The translations under genes and the position numbers were made by a program. From Devosia algicola (GTDB lineage Bacteria > Pseudomonadota > Alphaproteobacteria > Rhizobiales > Devosiaceae), in contig NZ_CP118246.1 in NCBI RefSeq assembly GCF_028816455.1, positions 1,736,001 through 1,800,000 of the forward strand: DNA of 64,000 bases, read 5' to 3'. Positions 31,133 to 40,423 of the stretch are shown one piece after another (the first letter of the stretch is position 1; every line of letters starts with the position of its first letter). The notes below the pieces were generated by a model. That model made no database searches and was not told the DNA's origin. It saw only the letters and a list, made by a program, of their open reading frames with translations.

Positions 31133-33220
31133 TTAGCTGACCGGTCCGTTACCAATTCCAGGTGCACCCGGTAGTGTCTGTGGGAACAGTTCAAAATCGG
31201 ACTGCTTGTCCTTAGGCACAAAAACCCGCTCGCGGATGATATTGTCTTCGGCCCAGTTGAACATGAAGATTGGAGTGCCCGCCGGAATATTGGCGAAACG
31301 CTTGTTGATGATCAACGCGCCCGGATATTGGGTAAGCCCGATGCCATTGACGTTCTCGGTGTAAAGCTTCTGATACTGCTTCATCAGCCCGATCCGCTCT
31401 TCCGAATCGTTCGTCGCGATGAACTTATTCACCACATCAACCATCTCCTGCTCCCATGGCAGCAGGTCGAGCGTGTCATCCGCACCGGCACGGTGATGCC
31501 AGCTGATACGCGGGCCCGTCGGCGCCAGTGCCACCGTGTTCTTGACCACAGTGATCAATTCGGACTGATTGCGTCGGATCGTCCAGTCAAACTTGCCCGA
31601 CTGTTCCGTCGCATCGCGCTGCGTACCAGCCAAGGTGTTGGGAATGACCCGAAGACCAAGCCGTTCCATCTGTGCCACCACGCCTTCGACGAGGTTTTTA
31701 TCAGTCGCATAGTCCGAGTTAGCAAGAAGTGTGATTTCGACGTCACCACCACCAGCTGTGCCGGCAGGGAAGTTGACTAAACCATTGCCATCAGTGTCCT
31801 CAAGACCGGCGGCCTTCAGATGTTCTTTGGCAGTTTCCAGCGAGAACGGATAATAGACCGTCGAATCCTTGTCATAGTAGGTGGTGCCGGCATAAAGCCC
31901 ACCGGGATAGATCGCGGTAAATGGCCCCTTGACCAGCGCTTCACCCAATGACTGCCGATCAATGGCGGAGGTCACGGCCTGACGGAAATCAAGATTTCGA
32001 TTCAACTCACGAACGGCTTGACCTCGCTCATCCGGCTCACCCCAGCCATTGGCCGAGAGATTTGGATAGAGCGTATAGCCGATGGTGCGCGCACCAAATG
32101 CCAGACGAGCCGGCGCGGACGGGTCTGCCGAACGCTTGAGCGCTTCGACATAGCTTTCTGCCTGCTCGAGATTGGAGAAATCGCCCGTACCTGCGACCGC
32201 CTGTACGTCGCGGTCTGCCCAAGTCGAAAGGCGATATTCCAGTTCGTCAAGATAGGGTAATTGATTGCCCTGATCGTCAACCTTCCAGTAATAGGGATTG
32301 CGGCGCAAGACGATGATATCGTCGGGCCGATATGTTACCGGCGCCCAGGCACCCATCGTCGGCATGCTCATATATTCGGGCGGGAACGCGTTCTTGAACT
32401 GCTCATAGGTGTTGTCGGAATATTTTGGATGTTGGGGCTTGAGCAGGTGAGCCGGTCCTGGACAGAAGGTGCCATAGGCCATCTGATACAGATATTGTTC
32501 AGGCCGAACGTCCTTGAATGTCCATTTGATGGTGTAGTCATCAAGTGCTTCGAGCGTAGTGCCTTCACCAAAGGTTTCAGGCGTTGCGCCGTTCAGCGGG
32601 GTGACATTGGGGTCCAGAACTTCGTCGTTCCAATAAAACATCACATCGTCAGAGGTGAATGGTTCGCCGTCAGACCATTTAGCCCCCTCGATCAGGTGCA
32701 TGGTCAACTCATGACCATCCTCGGACCAATCCCAGCTCTTGGCTAGATTCGGCATTGGTGCCAGTTCGTCTGCCTTGACCTCAAACAGCGGGCCAGTTCG
32801 GGTCAGACATTCCGAAAGACCGATATCAATACCGCCCCAACCTTGCGATTGACCAGCTGAATAGTTCCAGCCTTCTGGACGCCCGCCAATAACGTGACGC
32901 ATCACGTCGCCATAGACGCCAATACCATCGGCCATATTGGACGCCTTATAGACTAAAGGCTCCTTGGGGAGGCGTTCAGCAACCGGCGGCAGTTTGCCGG
33001 TATCGACAAACTTCTCGGTAACCCACGAAGGCTCGTGATATTCTGGCAGTGCCTTGAATTCCTGGATGTCGCTGATCCCGACAAAATTCGGCGTGCCTTG
33101 CGCGGCGAATGTCGGTGGATCGGGCGGCGTGGTTGGCGCAACGGTCTGGGCTTGGGTGGCGATCAACGAAACGCCTAGCAACAGACTTGCCCCGCCAAGG
33201 GCAATGGCGTGTTTACTCAT
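31133..33220 (-). CDS. Periplasmic binding protein of the alpha-galactoside ABC importer (AgpA-like)
   Basis: This is a 695-residue family 5 solute-binding protein with a signal peptide (ALGGASLLLGVSLIATQAQ). Its core has WDWSEDGHELTMHLIEGAKW and SDGEPFTSDDVMFYW, as in peptide-type binding proteins. The rhizobial protein AgpA, which binds raffinose-type alpha-galactosides, belongs to this family and is encoded next to melA, as here. I choose the ATG at 33220 because AGGAGG lies directly before it; the frame stays open further but without signal character. First gene of the operon, divergent from an AraC regulator. Confidence 0.85.
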   Translation of the reverse strand: MSKHAIALGGASLLLGVSLIATQAQTVAPTTPPDPPTFAAQGTPNFVGISDIQEFKALPEYHEPSWVTEKFVDTGKLPPVAERLPKEPLVYKASNMADGIGVYGDVMRHVIGGRPEGWNYSAGQSQGWGGIDIGLSECLTRTGPLFEVKADELAPMPNLAKSWDWSEDGHELTMHLIEGAKWSDGEPFTSDDVMFYWNDEVLDPNVTPLNGATPETFGEGTTLEALDDYTIKWTFKDVRPEQYLYQMAYGTFCPGPAHLLKPQHPKYSDNTYEQFKNAFPPEYMSMPTMGAWAPVTYRPDDIIVLRRNPYYWKVDDQGNQLPYLDELEYRLSTWADRDVQAVAGTGDFSNLEQAESYVEALKRSADPSAPARLAFGARTIGYTLYPNLSANGWGEPDERGQAVRELNRNLDFRQAVTSAIDRQSLGEALVKGPFTAIYPGGLYAGTTYYDKDSTVYYPFSLETAKEHLKAAGLEDTDGNGLVNFPAGTAGGGDVEITLLANSDYATDKNLVEGVVAQMERLGLRVIPNTLAGTQRDATEQSGKFDWTIRRNQSELITVVKNTVALAPTGPRISWHHRAGADDTLDLLPWEQEMVDVVNKFIATNDSEERIGLMKQYQKLYTENVNGIGLTQYPGALIINKRFANIPAGTPIFMFNWAEDNIIRERVFVPKDKQSDFELFPQTLPGAPGIGNGPVS

Positions 33221-33331
33221 GGTTCCTCCTTTGCTCCGGGCTGGCCGCAAGCGCTCGTTCAATGAGGCGCTTCCTCCCGGCCGGATTGGCCCGTGCTTAA
33301 TAAAAGTTACGCCTTGCACACCAAAGTGCAA

Positions 33332-33367
33332 TCCGGTTATCTAAAGACTTATTCCGGTATCTAAAGA
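33332..33367. promoter_or_regulatory. Direct repeat, candidate AraC-type operator
   Basis: TATCTAAAGA occurs at 33338-33347 and again at 33358-33367, exactly 20 bp apart, each preceded by TCCGG. Direct repeats about two helix turns apart are typical AraC-family sites. They lie between the divergent importer operon and AraC gene; the second copy ends 10 bases before the AraC start codon, so autoregulation is likely. Confidence 0.6.
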
Positions 33368-33377
33368 AAGTTGCAAC

Positions 33378-34312
33378 GTGACCAACGACGCCGCAAGCCG
33401 ACGAAACGAAAGCCAGCTACGATTTGGCGCCGCGCCAAAACCCACGCCACGTGCCGATCGACGGTTTTACGGTGCCAACCGCGCGTTTGGTCGCTTCGGC
33501 ATCCGTTCGTTCACGCCTCAATTGATGGCCGCTCCACACCGTCATGGCCATATCGAGACTCAACTGGCTTACTGAAGGCGAAATGGAATATGATTTCGAC
33601 GGCCAACGCGTCAGCGTGCCCACCAAACGGTTGTTGGCGTTCTGGGCGGGCCTGCCCCACCAGACCATCCGTTTGGATGAGGTCGCGATCGAGCAGGGCC
33701 GACAGATCAACATCTATCTGCCAGTGGACGTATTTCTGCTCATGCCCCAACTCGGTCGATTGCCCGAAACCATGATGGGGGGTGGCCTGATTTGTTTGGA
33801 ACCCGATTCCGTCAGCCTTGATATGCTTAGTCGCTGGCATCAGGACTACCGCAGCGGCAGGGCCCTGCGCACCGACATTGCCAAGGCTCGAAATTGCCAC
33901 GATGTTCCGCCGCGCGGCGCTCACTGGCTGGGAAGTTCTCCTACCCGCCTGGATCGAGGCCCCGGGCGAACGGCATCGCACCGCCACACCGGTGCGCTAC
34001 GTCGTTGCCATGGTCCGGCACATTGTTGAAAATCTTGGCGAACCGCTCGATGCCAAGTCTATTGCCGCCGTAGTCGGCCTGCACCCCAATTACGCCCTCA
34101 ACCTGTTTACGAAGGTCATGCAGATCTCCGTACAAAAATTCGTGGTTCGGATGCGCCTGATCTGGGCGCGTAGCCTTATGATGGACGGCAACCTGTCCAT
34201 CGCTAACATCGCCTACCAGTGTGGCTTTACCTCATTGACCCAGTTCTACGAGCATTTTCGCAAGGCATATGGCACAACGCCTCGCGAACTTCGGCGCGAC
34301 GTGGTGGCCTAG
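33378..34312 (+). CDS. AraC-family regulator of the alpha-galactoside operon (AgpT-like; two inserted bases)
   Basis: The gene is split over three frames by extra bases at 33555-33561 (GAGACTC for GAGCTC) and 33884-33889 (AAGGCTC for AAGCTC). Repaired, it encodes 310 residues: a cupin-type sensor half (PHRHGHIELNWLTEGEMEYDF) and two C-terminal helix-turn-helix motifs (LDAKSIAAVVGLHPNYALNLF and LSIANIAYQCGFTSLTQFYEHF with FRKAYGTTPRELRR). It is divergent from the importer operon. In Sinorhizobium the AraC-like AgpT activates agp-melA genes, and this gene has the same position. Start is GTG at 33378, with only a weak ribosome site. Confidence 0.82.
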
Positions 34313-34515
34313 TAAGCAATTCACTCGCCACGATTACGAGCTGCAAGCCCACGGGCATCATAGTCGTCGCCAGCTGGAGAACGACCACTACTAACCGTTC
34401 GCCTTATTACAACAGTTTGTCGTCCTTTGCCCACTCGTCGTCCCTGTGCCGCCCACCTATTTTCACCTCATGCACCAACGGCGTCAACAGCTGCGCCACC
34501 AAACGGAGTAAAGCC

Positions 34516-35466
34516 ATGACACTTAATCTCAAGGGAATTCATCATCTCACCGCCGTAACCGCTCGGCCAGTAGCGAACTTGAAATTTTACACCAAAACGC
34601 TGGGCATGCGGCTTATAAAAAAGACCGTCAATCAGGACGAGACCACCGCATACCATCTGTTTTACGGCGATGGTGTTGCTTCCCCTGGTGCCGACCTGAC
34701 CTTCTTCGACTTCGATACGGCGCGCGAACGGCGCGGCAACAATGCCGTAACCCGTACAGGCCTGCGGGTCGACAGCGAGGAGTCGCTCAAGTGGTGGAAA
34801 GATCACCTTCAGAACAATAATGTTGGCACCAGCGCGATCAAGGAACGAGCCGGACACCAGTCGCTCGATTTCGAGGACGCCGAAGGACAGCGCTTCCGCA
34901 TGGTGATTGACACAGCCAACACGGTCAAGCCGTGGGCCAACAGCCCGATTCCGGTAGAGCGTCAAATCATCGGGCTTGGTCCCATCACCATAACCGTTCC
35001 ACGGCTCGACCGGACCGAAGCCGTACTCACCGAGGTGATGAATATGCGCAAAATACGCACTCACACAGCAACAAGCACCACCGGGGAGACCCATGTATTT
35101 GAAATGGGCGAAGGTGGTCCATCGGCTGAATTGCATGTTGCAGTAGATCCAACAATGCCAGTAACGCGTCCAGGCGCAGGCGGCGTGCATCATGTCGCCT
35201 TCCGAACCGAAAACAAGGATACACTTCGCCAATGGGTGCGACGGGTTGGTGAACTTGGTCTGCCCTCGAGTGGCGAGGTAGAGCGCTACTATTTCACTTC
35301 GCTCTATTTCCGCGAACCCAATGGAGTGCTGTTTGAAATCGCCACCGACGGACCCGGATTTGCGACCGACGAGCCACTGGAAAGCCTGGGCGAAACCCTG
35401 TCGCTGCCGCCATTCCTTGAAGCGCGTCGCAGCAGCATCGAAGCCAACCTGAAGCCGTTGGTTTAA
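34516..35466 (+). CDS. Glyoxalase/ring-cleaving dioxygenase family protein
   Basis: The 316-residue protein has two vicinal-oxygen-chelate modules: GIHHLTAVTARPVANLKFYTKTLGMRL near the N-terminus, and GVHHVAFRTENKDTLRQW with YFREPNGVLFEIATDGPGF in the second half. His, His and Glu in these motifs can bind a metal. The length and the TVNQDE plus FYGD motifs match the MhqO/LinE-like group annotated as ring-cleaving dioxygenases, which respond to quinones in Bacillus. The real substrate is unknown. ATG at 34516 has GGAG upstream; the frame extends to 34219 but that part lacks similarity. Confidence 0.82.
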   Translation: MTLNLKGIHHLTAVTARPVANLKFYTKTLGMRLIKKTVNQDETTAYHLFYGDGVASPGADLTFFDFDTARERRGNNAVTRTGLRVDSEESLKWWKDHLQNNNVGTSAIKERAGHQSLDFEDAEGQRFRMVIDTANTVKPWANSPIPVERQIIGLGPITITVPRLDRTEAVLTEVMNMRKIRTHTATSTTGETHVFEMGEGGPSAELHVAVDPTMPVTRPGAGGVHHVAFRTENKDTLRQWVRRVGELGLPSSGEVERYYFTSLYFREPNGVLFEIATDGPGFATDEPLESLGETLSLPPFLEARRSSIEANLKPLV

Positions 35467-35473
35467 GAGAGCT

Positions 35474-35509
35474 ACAGGAGAAGAGTGTCAACATCGCCCC
35501 TTCTCCTGT
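35474..35509. terminator. Bidirectional hairpin between convergent genes
   Basis: ACAGGAGAAG and CTTCTCCTGT form a 10-bp stem with a 16-base loop, between the glyoxalase-type gene and the ThuA-like gene that converge here. Confidence 0.5.
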
Positions 35510-35511
35510 CA

Positions 35512-36159
35512 CTATGAACGCGCCGCCCACAGCAGCCCGCGCTGCAATATCGTGCGAACCTGCGGGAGAGCCAATTCATCAGCCCTGTGCCCGAGCGACG
35601 AATAGAACACCCGCCCCTCGCCGTGCCGGGTGGTGAAAACCACCGGCATGGTCACATTCTTGCGCCATGGATGCACCTCACCCGAAAATACCGTTGTCGC
35701 AAGCACTTCAACCGCCGGATCAAAGTTCAAATAATATTGCTCGGAGACATGCTCGAAACTGTCGATACCCGCCATGATTTCATGCTCGGGCGCGACGTTT
35801 TCGACTCGGTAGGGAATTATGCCGCCCGGGTGCGATACCCAGTAACAACTGGCGGCATATCGAAATGGCACGCTGTCGCGAAAGCTGGTAGCCAGGCCCA
35901 TGTGAAAACCGGCAAGGCCGGTGCCCGCTTGCACCGCGGCCACCAGATTGGCCATTCTTGATTTCTCCAACTGACCATCCGTGATGACCGGTACAATCAG
36001 GTCATGTTGGCCGACATCATCAGCGCCCAATGCACGATAGTCGTCAGTAACTGTGGCGCGAAAATCGCATTCCTCCAGCAATTTTGCCGTAACTTCGGCG
36101 CTTCGCTTGGGCGTGTGAAGTTCCATCCCGCCAAAAACAATCAGCGCTGACTTGCTCAT
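35512..36159 (-). CDS. ThuA-like domain protein
   Basis: The 215-residue protein has the class I glutamine-amidotransferase-like ThuA fold: IVFGGMELHTPKRSAEV at the start, then HDLIVPVITDG, GLAGFHMGL, YWVSHPGGIIPY, EHEIMAGIDSFEHVSEQYYLNF and VVFTTRHGEGRVFYSSLGH. ThuA proteins take part in trehalose or related sugar metabolism in rhizobia, but most members are uncharacterised. ATG at 36159 is preceded by GAGGAAAAAG. It lies 27 bases after a hydroxyacid dehydrogenase gene on the same strand, so the two are probably co-transcribed. Confidence 0.82.
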   Translation of the reverse strand: MSKSALIVFGGMELHTPKRSAEVTAKLLEECDFRATVTDDYRALGADDVGQHDLIVPVITDGQLEKSRMANLVAAVQAGTGLAGFHMGLATSFRDSVPFRYAASCYWVSHPGGIIPYRVENVAPEHEIMAGIDSFEHVSEQYYLNFDPAVEVLATTVFSGEVHPWRKNVTMPVVFTTRHGEGRVFYSSLGHRADELALPQVRTILQRGLLWAARS

Positions 36160-36186
36160 ACTTTTTCCTCTCGCGTCACCCAACCG

Positions 36187-37195
36187 TCAGGCCATTCGAT
36201 CAAGTGTTGCCAAGGCCACAGCATGCTGAAGTGGCAATCCGGCGATAAAACGCTCGATCTCGTCCACCATGGAGACGCCCAAGCGTGACCGCTCGACACC
36301 CACCGCTCCGGCAATGTGCGGCGTCAGAAAAATATTAGGCAGGCTATGAAGCATAGAATTTTTGGCGGCGATCTCCGGCTCAGTCACATCGATAACTGCA
36401 TGCAGCCGTCCGCTGGTCAGTTCGGTAATTAGCGCTGTTTCATCGACAAGTGCGCCGCGCGCGGTGTTGATCAAGGTTGTGCCATCACCCATCCGTGCCA
36501 GGCTCCGCTGGGCCGATCATGTGCCGGGTAGTCGGCAGGCTGGGCGCATGCAGCGATACGATGTCGGATCGCTCAAGTAACGCATCAAGCGCCACGATTT
36601 CGCAGCTTTGGCCGATCGGGTCTATGCTATCAATATAAGGATCGAATATCAGGACGGTATAGTCAAACGCCCGCAACAGATTGGCAACCTTACGTCCGAT
36701 GCGTGATGCGCCGACCAGTCCTATGGTGCGCTTGTAGTTGCCGATCGGCTGATCCATCAGCGCCCGACTGCTGCCACGGTCGGGATCGCGACGATATAGG
36801 TCGCGAAACTCGAACACGCGTTTATTGGCGAACAGGATGGCGGCAAGTGTAAATTCGGCTACGGGCGTCGCATTGGCGTCCACCGCACTAGTGACTGCGA
36901 CGCCCGCCGCAAATACCGCCGGATCGAGCAACGGTTTGATCGTACCCGCCGCATGGGCAACAAGTTGCAAACGTGGGGTCATTGCCAATACATCGGAGTC
37001 AATGCGCGGGCAGCCCCAGCCGGTCATTAATATATTGGCCTCGCGGAGAATTTGCCGAGAAGCTGGCGTCGCAAAATCCTCGATATAATCGCCCGATACA
37101 ATATCGCAAAGTCGACCAAGCCGATTCATCGCCTGATCGTCGAGGACAAATTTGGTGCCGGCCCGCGCCATCGCGAATGCCAATTTTGGCCGCAT
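36187..37195 (-). CDS. D-2-hydroxyacid dehydrogenase (one inserted base)
   Basis: The product is an NAD-dependent D-isomer-specific 2-hydroxyacid dehydrogenase: substrate domain at the N-terminus, GLVGASRIGRKVANLLRAF as the nucleotide motif, FDPYID, HAPSLPTTRHMIG, NTARGALVDE with the substrate-binding Arg, and TEPEIAA with LTPHIAGAVG containing the catalytic His. The frame breaks at 36500-36505 (AGGCTC for AGCTC); repaired length is 335 residues. ATG at 37195 has GGAGAG upstream. The substrate is not known. It probably forms an operon with the ThuA-like gene. Confidence 0.83.
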
Positions 37196-37310
37196 ATCAA
37201 CTCTCTCCCAACGTGGACCAAACCGCCAAAATGTTGCAAACCATAACAATATCGATGTCGCGTCAGTTCTGGCCGTTATGTGCACTTTTGTCCGCATGCG
37301 GTGTCGTACG

Positions 37311-37336
37311 ACTGCCCCAACCAAGGCTGGGGCAGT
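37311..37336. terminator. Hairpin between VWA gene and dehydrogenase gene
   Basis: ACTGCCCC and GGGGCAGT form an 8-bp stem with a 10-base loop. It follows the VWA gene on the minus strand by 66 bases, so it can terminate the sigma factor/VWA transcript. No T-run is visible. Confidence 0.4.
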
Positions 37337-37401
37337 ACATTAGCGGACGCTAGCGGGTGGGGGCGCATCTGGTAGCAGAACCGACGCGATACCGACAAGA
37401 T

Positions 37402-39432
37402 TTACGAATTCCGCCCGATAGCCGTCCGGATCGCCCCGCGCCCCGATTGCGACAGCGACCTGATCGCGTCCCAATCCATCGCACCATATTGCGAACCCTT
37501 GAGTTTTTGTCCAAATGCCGCAACCGACGCGGCGAACCGCATCTCGGTGGGTGCGTCTTCTATCGTGTCATATACAAGGTCCGGTGTAATCGACTGCTCA
37601 ATCAATTGGCTTACCTGTTCACCCGGCAATTTGTATCGCATCTTGAGAAATCCGATTTCATCGCTGGTATTCGCAGATGGTGCCTGTTCGTTCTCGTAAC
37701 GTAGCGGATCAACCAGCCCACCACCGGATCCAGCCGGAGTTATTTCATAAAGCGCCGTTACTGTATGCCCGGCGCCGATGTCGCCAGCATCCACCGCGTC
37801 ATTGTTGAAATCCTCGCGATTGAGTGCCCGTGTTTCATAGCCAATCAAACGGTACTCGGATACCATGGCGGGATTGAACTCAACCTGGATCTTAACGTCC
37901 TGCGCTATGGTCTGGAGCGTCCCACCAACCTCGCTGACCAAAACTTTGCGTGCTTCCTTGAAGTTCGAAATGTAGCTGGCATTGCCGTTGCCGTTCTGCG
38001 CCAGCGCCTGCATTGTTGCATCATCAAGGTTGCCCCGACCAAAACCAAGCACCGACAGCGAAATGCCACTTTGCCGTTGGGTTTTGATAAAATCTTCCAG
38101 ATCGTCCGGATCGCTGATCCCGACATTAAAGTCTCCATCCGTCGCCAAAATGACGCGATTGGTACCATCGGTCAGCTTGTGCTCCTCAGCCAATTGATAA
38201 GCCAGTTCAATGCCATCAGCGCCAGCCGTGCTGCCGCCTGCCGCCAACCGATCGAGCGAGGCCAGAATAGTGCTCTTTTCGCCAGCGGATGTAGGCTCAA
38301 GTGCGACGCCAGCCGAACCGGCATATGTTACAATGGCGACAGTGTCATCGGACGACAATTGATCGAGCAGCAGCCCGAACGCGCGTTTGAGCAACGGCAG
38401 CTTGTCGGGCGCATCCATTGATCCCGACGTGTCGATCAGGAATACCAGATTGGCCGCACTTTTCGACGTCGCAGGCGGCACATAGCCCTTGATACCGATC
38501 TGTACGATCTGGTTCTTCGCACTCCATGGCGCCGGATAGATCCCAATGCTGGGCTTGAACGGCATCGCCGCGCTTTCGGGAGCGGCATAATCATAGGGAA
38601 AGTAATTCAGCATTTCCTCGATCCGCACCGCATCGGGCGGCGGGACCATACCGTCTTCGAGCATGCGGCGGACATATGAGTAGGAGGCGGTATCCACATC
38701 TATTGAAAAGGTCGAAACCGGATCGGTACTCACCAGTTTGACCGGAGACTCATCAAATGAGGCAAAGCTGTCACCACTCAATTGTGTGGGTGCCACAGCG
38801 CCTCCATACACTGCAACTGACCCCGACGGCGCGGCAACCACCGTGTTACTGAACCCCATTGACTCAGCTGCGGATGGCTTTGCCAACTCCACGGCCGGCG
38901 CTGCCATATCATTCATCGCACCGCTATCAGCGGCCATCTTGCGAGCTTGGCGTGGTTCGCTGCTGACGACTGCCTCTGCGGGTGCTGGGGTCGGCGTCGC
39001 CGTTGGCGTTGGCTCAGTCTTGGCACGAGCATCCTGTTCCTGCAGCCGCGATATTGCGGGCGCCTCCGACTCTGGCGCCGGCGCACCCGTAGTGCGCGCG
39101 CCAACCGGTTCGTCCTTTGGCGGCGTCAGAGCGGTGCTTGAATACAACTGGTAGCCAAGGGGGGCCAATATGAGCGCCAGTGCGGCGGCGCCTACCGTAA
39201 TACGCAGATCCATGATCGAAATTCCCTTCAAGGAAGTGATTATGGACCTAAGACGCTGCGCCACAGGATTTCCTTGGAGCGGCGCAGAATTTTTTCTGAC
39301 TCTTGCTTTTGGGCAGCCGAAAACGCCGCCGCGCCGGACGCTAAAGGCTCGCTGACGTGCCGCTGCCGAGGGCTCGGGGATATCGACCCTTCGCAAGGCG
39401 TCGAGCTTGTCGTTGTGGTTATCCTGGCTCAT
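37402..39432 (-). CDS. Membrane-anchored von Willebrand factor A domain protein (one insertion, one deletion)
   Basis: The 676-residue protein has a cytoplasmic N-terminus (DKLDALRRVDIPEPSAAARQR), one helix (ITVGAAALALILAPLGYQLY), a Pro/Ala/Thr-rich linker, then a VWA-associated region (STFSIDVDTASYSYVRRML) and a VWA domain with the MIDAS motif FLIDTSGSM. Two compensating errors lie near the N-terminus: AGGCTC at 39345-39350 and a T-run one base short at 39290-39295; between them about 50 bases are read in the wrong frame. The start overlaps the stop of an ECF sigma gene by ATGA. That position is usually taken by an anti-sigma factor, so its N-terminus may bind the sigma factor. Confidence 0.87.
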   Translation of the reverse strand: MSQDNHNDKLDALRRVDIPEPSAAARQRAFSVRRGGVFGCPKARVRKNSAPLQGNPVAQRLRSIITSLKGISIMDLRITVGAAALALILAPLGYQLYSSTALTPPKDEPVGARTTGAPAPESEAPAISRLQEQDARAKTEPTPTATPTPAPAEAVVSSEPRQARKMAADSGAMNDMAAPAVELAKPSAAESMGFSNTVVAAPSGSVAVYGGAVAPTQLSGDSFASFDESPVKLVSTDPVSTFSIDVDTASYSYVRRMLEDGMVPPPDAVRIEEMLNYFPYDYAAPESAAMPFKPSIGIYPAPWSAKNQIVQIGIKGYVPPATSKSAANLVFLIDTSGSMDAPDKLPLLKRAFGLLLDQLSSDDTVAIVTYAGSAGVALEPTSAGEKSTILASLDRLAAGGSTAGADGIELAYQLAEEHKLTDGTNRVILATDGDFNVGISDPDDLEDFIKTQRQSGISLSVLGFGRGNLDDATMQALAQNGNGNASYISNFKEARKVLVSEVGGTLQTIAQDVKIQVEFNPAMVSEYRLIGYETRALNREDFNNDAVDAGDIGAGHTVTALYEITPAGSGGGLVDPLRYENEQAPSANTSDEIGFLKMRYKLPGEQVSQLIEQSITPDLVYDTIEDAPTEMRFAASVAAFGQKLKGSQYGAMDWDAIRSLSQSGRGAIRTAIGRNS

Positions 39433-40016
39433 AACAGCCCCTTGAGCGTCTTGCGGGCCTCATGGACATACCAGGAGACCGTGGCCTCACGACATGCCAT
39501 TATCCTGGCCGCAGCGGCATGACTTAATTCCTCGGCATAAACCAGCAGTACGGCATCACGCTGGTTTTCAGGCAGGGTTCGCACCGCCTTCCAGAGTTGA
39601 CTGGCGGTCGCCGACGCCTCCTGATCCGGCGGTGTCTGATGCGCGCTGACCTGCGCCAACGCATCCACATGCCGTACGCGTCTCGCTCGTGCCCGCTGTA
39701 AATCCCGCACGCTGTTGAGCACAACCCGATAGAGCCAGCTGGAAAACCGCGCTCGCCCGTCAAACGAGCCAATGGCACTACCAAGTTTTACGCATACATC
39801 CTGTGTCACGTCCTCCGCATCCGCCTTGTCGCCGCACCATTTGTAAGCGGTTCGATAGATCTGGTCATAATGGTGGGCAAGAATTTGGCCAAATGCATCG
39901 GCCTCCCCGGCTTGGGCGCGCCGAACCAGATCATCAATCAGCGCCTCATTTGAGATCGCTTCGGGCTTTTCTATCGGTCCAGCCTCGTCCAAATTTGATC
40001 CCCAGGCCGTCAACAT
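39429..40016 (-). CDS. ECF-family RNA polymerase sigma factor
   Basis: The 195-residue protein has sigma region 2 (AFGQILAHHYDQIYRTAYKW then DAEDVTQDVCVKLG and FSSWLYRVVLNSVRDLQR) and region 4 (LPENQRDAVLLVYAEELSHA, then EATVSWYVHEARKTL). Region 3 is absent, so this is an ECF sigma factor. Its gene is translationally coupled to the VWA protein. No classical zinc anti-sigma factor is present next to it. Target promoters are unknown; I saw no obvious autoregulatory promoter. Confidence 0.9.
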   Translation of the reverse strand: MLTAWGSNLDEAGPIEKPEAISNEALIDDLVRRAQAGEADAFGQILAHHYDQIYRTAYKWCGDKADAEDVTQDVCVKLGSAIGSFDGRARFSSWLYRVVLNSVRDLQRARARRVRHVDALAQVSAHQTPPDQEASATASQLWKAVRTLPENQRDAVLLVYAEELSHAAAARIMACREATVSWYVHEARKTLKGLL

Positions 40017-40218
40017 GGTCAGCTATTGTTCTCAGATCATGATCACACGCGACCGCAAACTGGCAATCGTAACTTTAGGACGTCCGCGGCCAAACTATCC
40101 TTGGAAAAAATGTGCCGAATGCGGAATTTGTCGCATCCCCGCCTGTTGCACTATGATGCAATTGGCGTCATCTGGTGGCTTGGGGCCGGCGCTGAGCCGG
40201 CGTCAAGGGAGTCACACT

Positions 40219-40423
40219 ATGTCCAACAGGCAGTCCAACAACAAACTGCAAGGCTCGAATTTTTCTGTCAGTTTTGGGCCTGTTAGCACTTGTGATGATC
40301 GGTTCAACAATCATCGCCAGCTTCCGTACCTGGCAGGACAACGATCAATATGACGCAGAAATTGCCGCCAAGAAGGCTATTGAAACTAGCCAGCCAGCGC
40401 CATCGGCACCGCCTCAGCAATAA
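40219..40423 (+). CDS. Small single-helix membrane protein (one inserted base)
   Basis: No intact open frame exists here, but removing one G at 40251-40256 (AAGGCTC to AAGCTC) gives a clean 67-residue protein: a basic polar start ([12 protein letters not shown]), one hydrophobic helix ([20 protein letters not shown]), a charged stretch and a Pro/Ala-rich tail ending APPQQ. AAGGGAG lies seven bases before the ATG. Topology is expected to be N-in with a short periplasmic tail. It is divergent from the ECF sigma gene and its last 38 bases overlap the end of mnmA on the other strand. I do not recognise a family. Confidence 0.6.

Noticed and set aside
34219..34515. Extended N-terminus of the glyoxalase-type protein
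   Set aside because: The first 99 codons overlap the end of the AraC gene and lack similarity; a ribosome site sits before ATG 34516.
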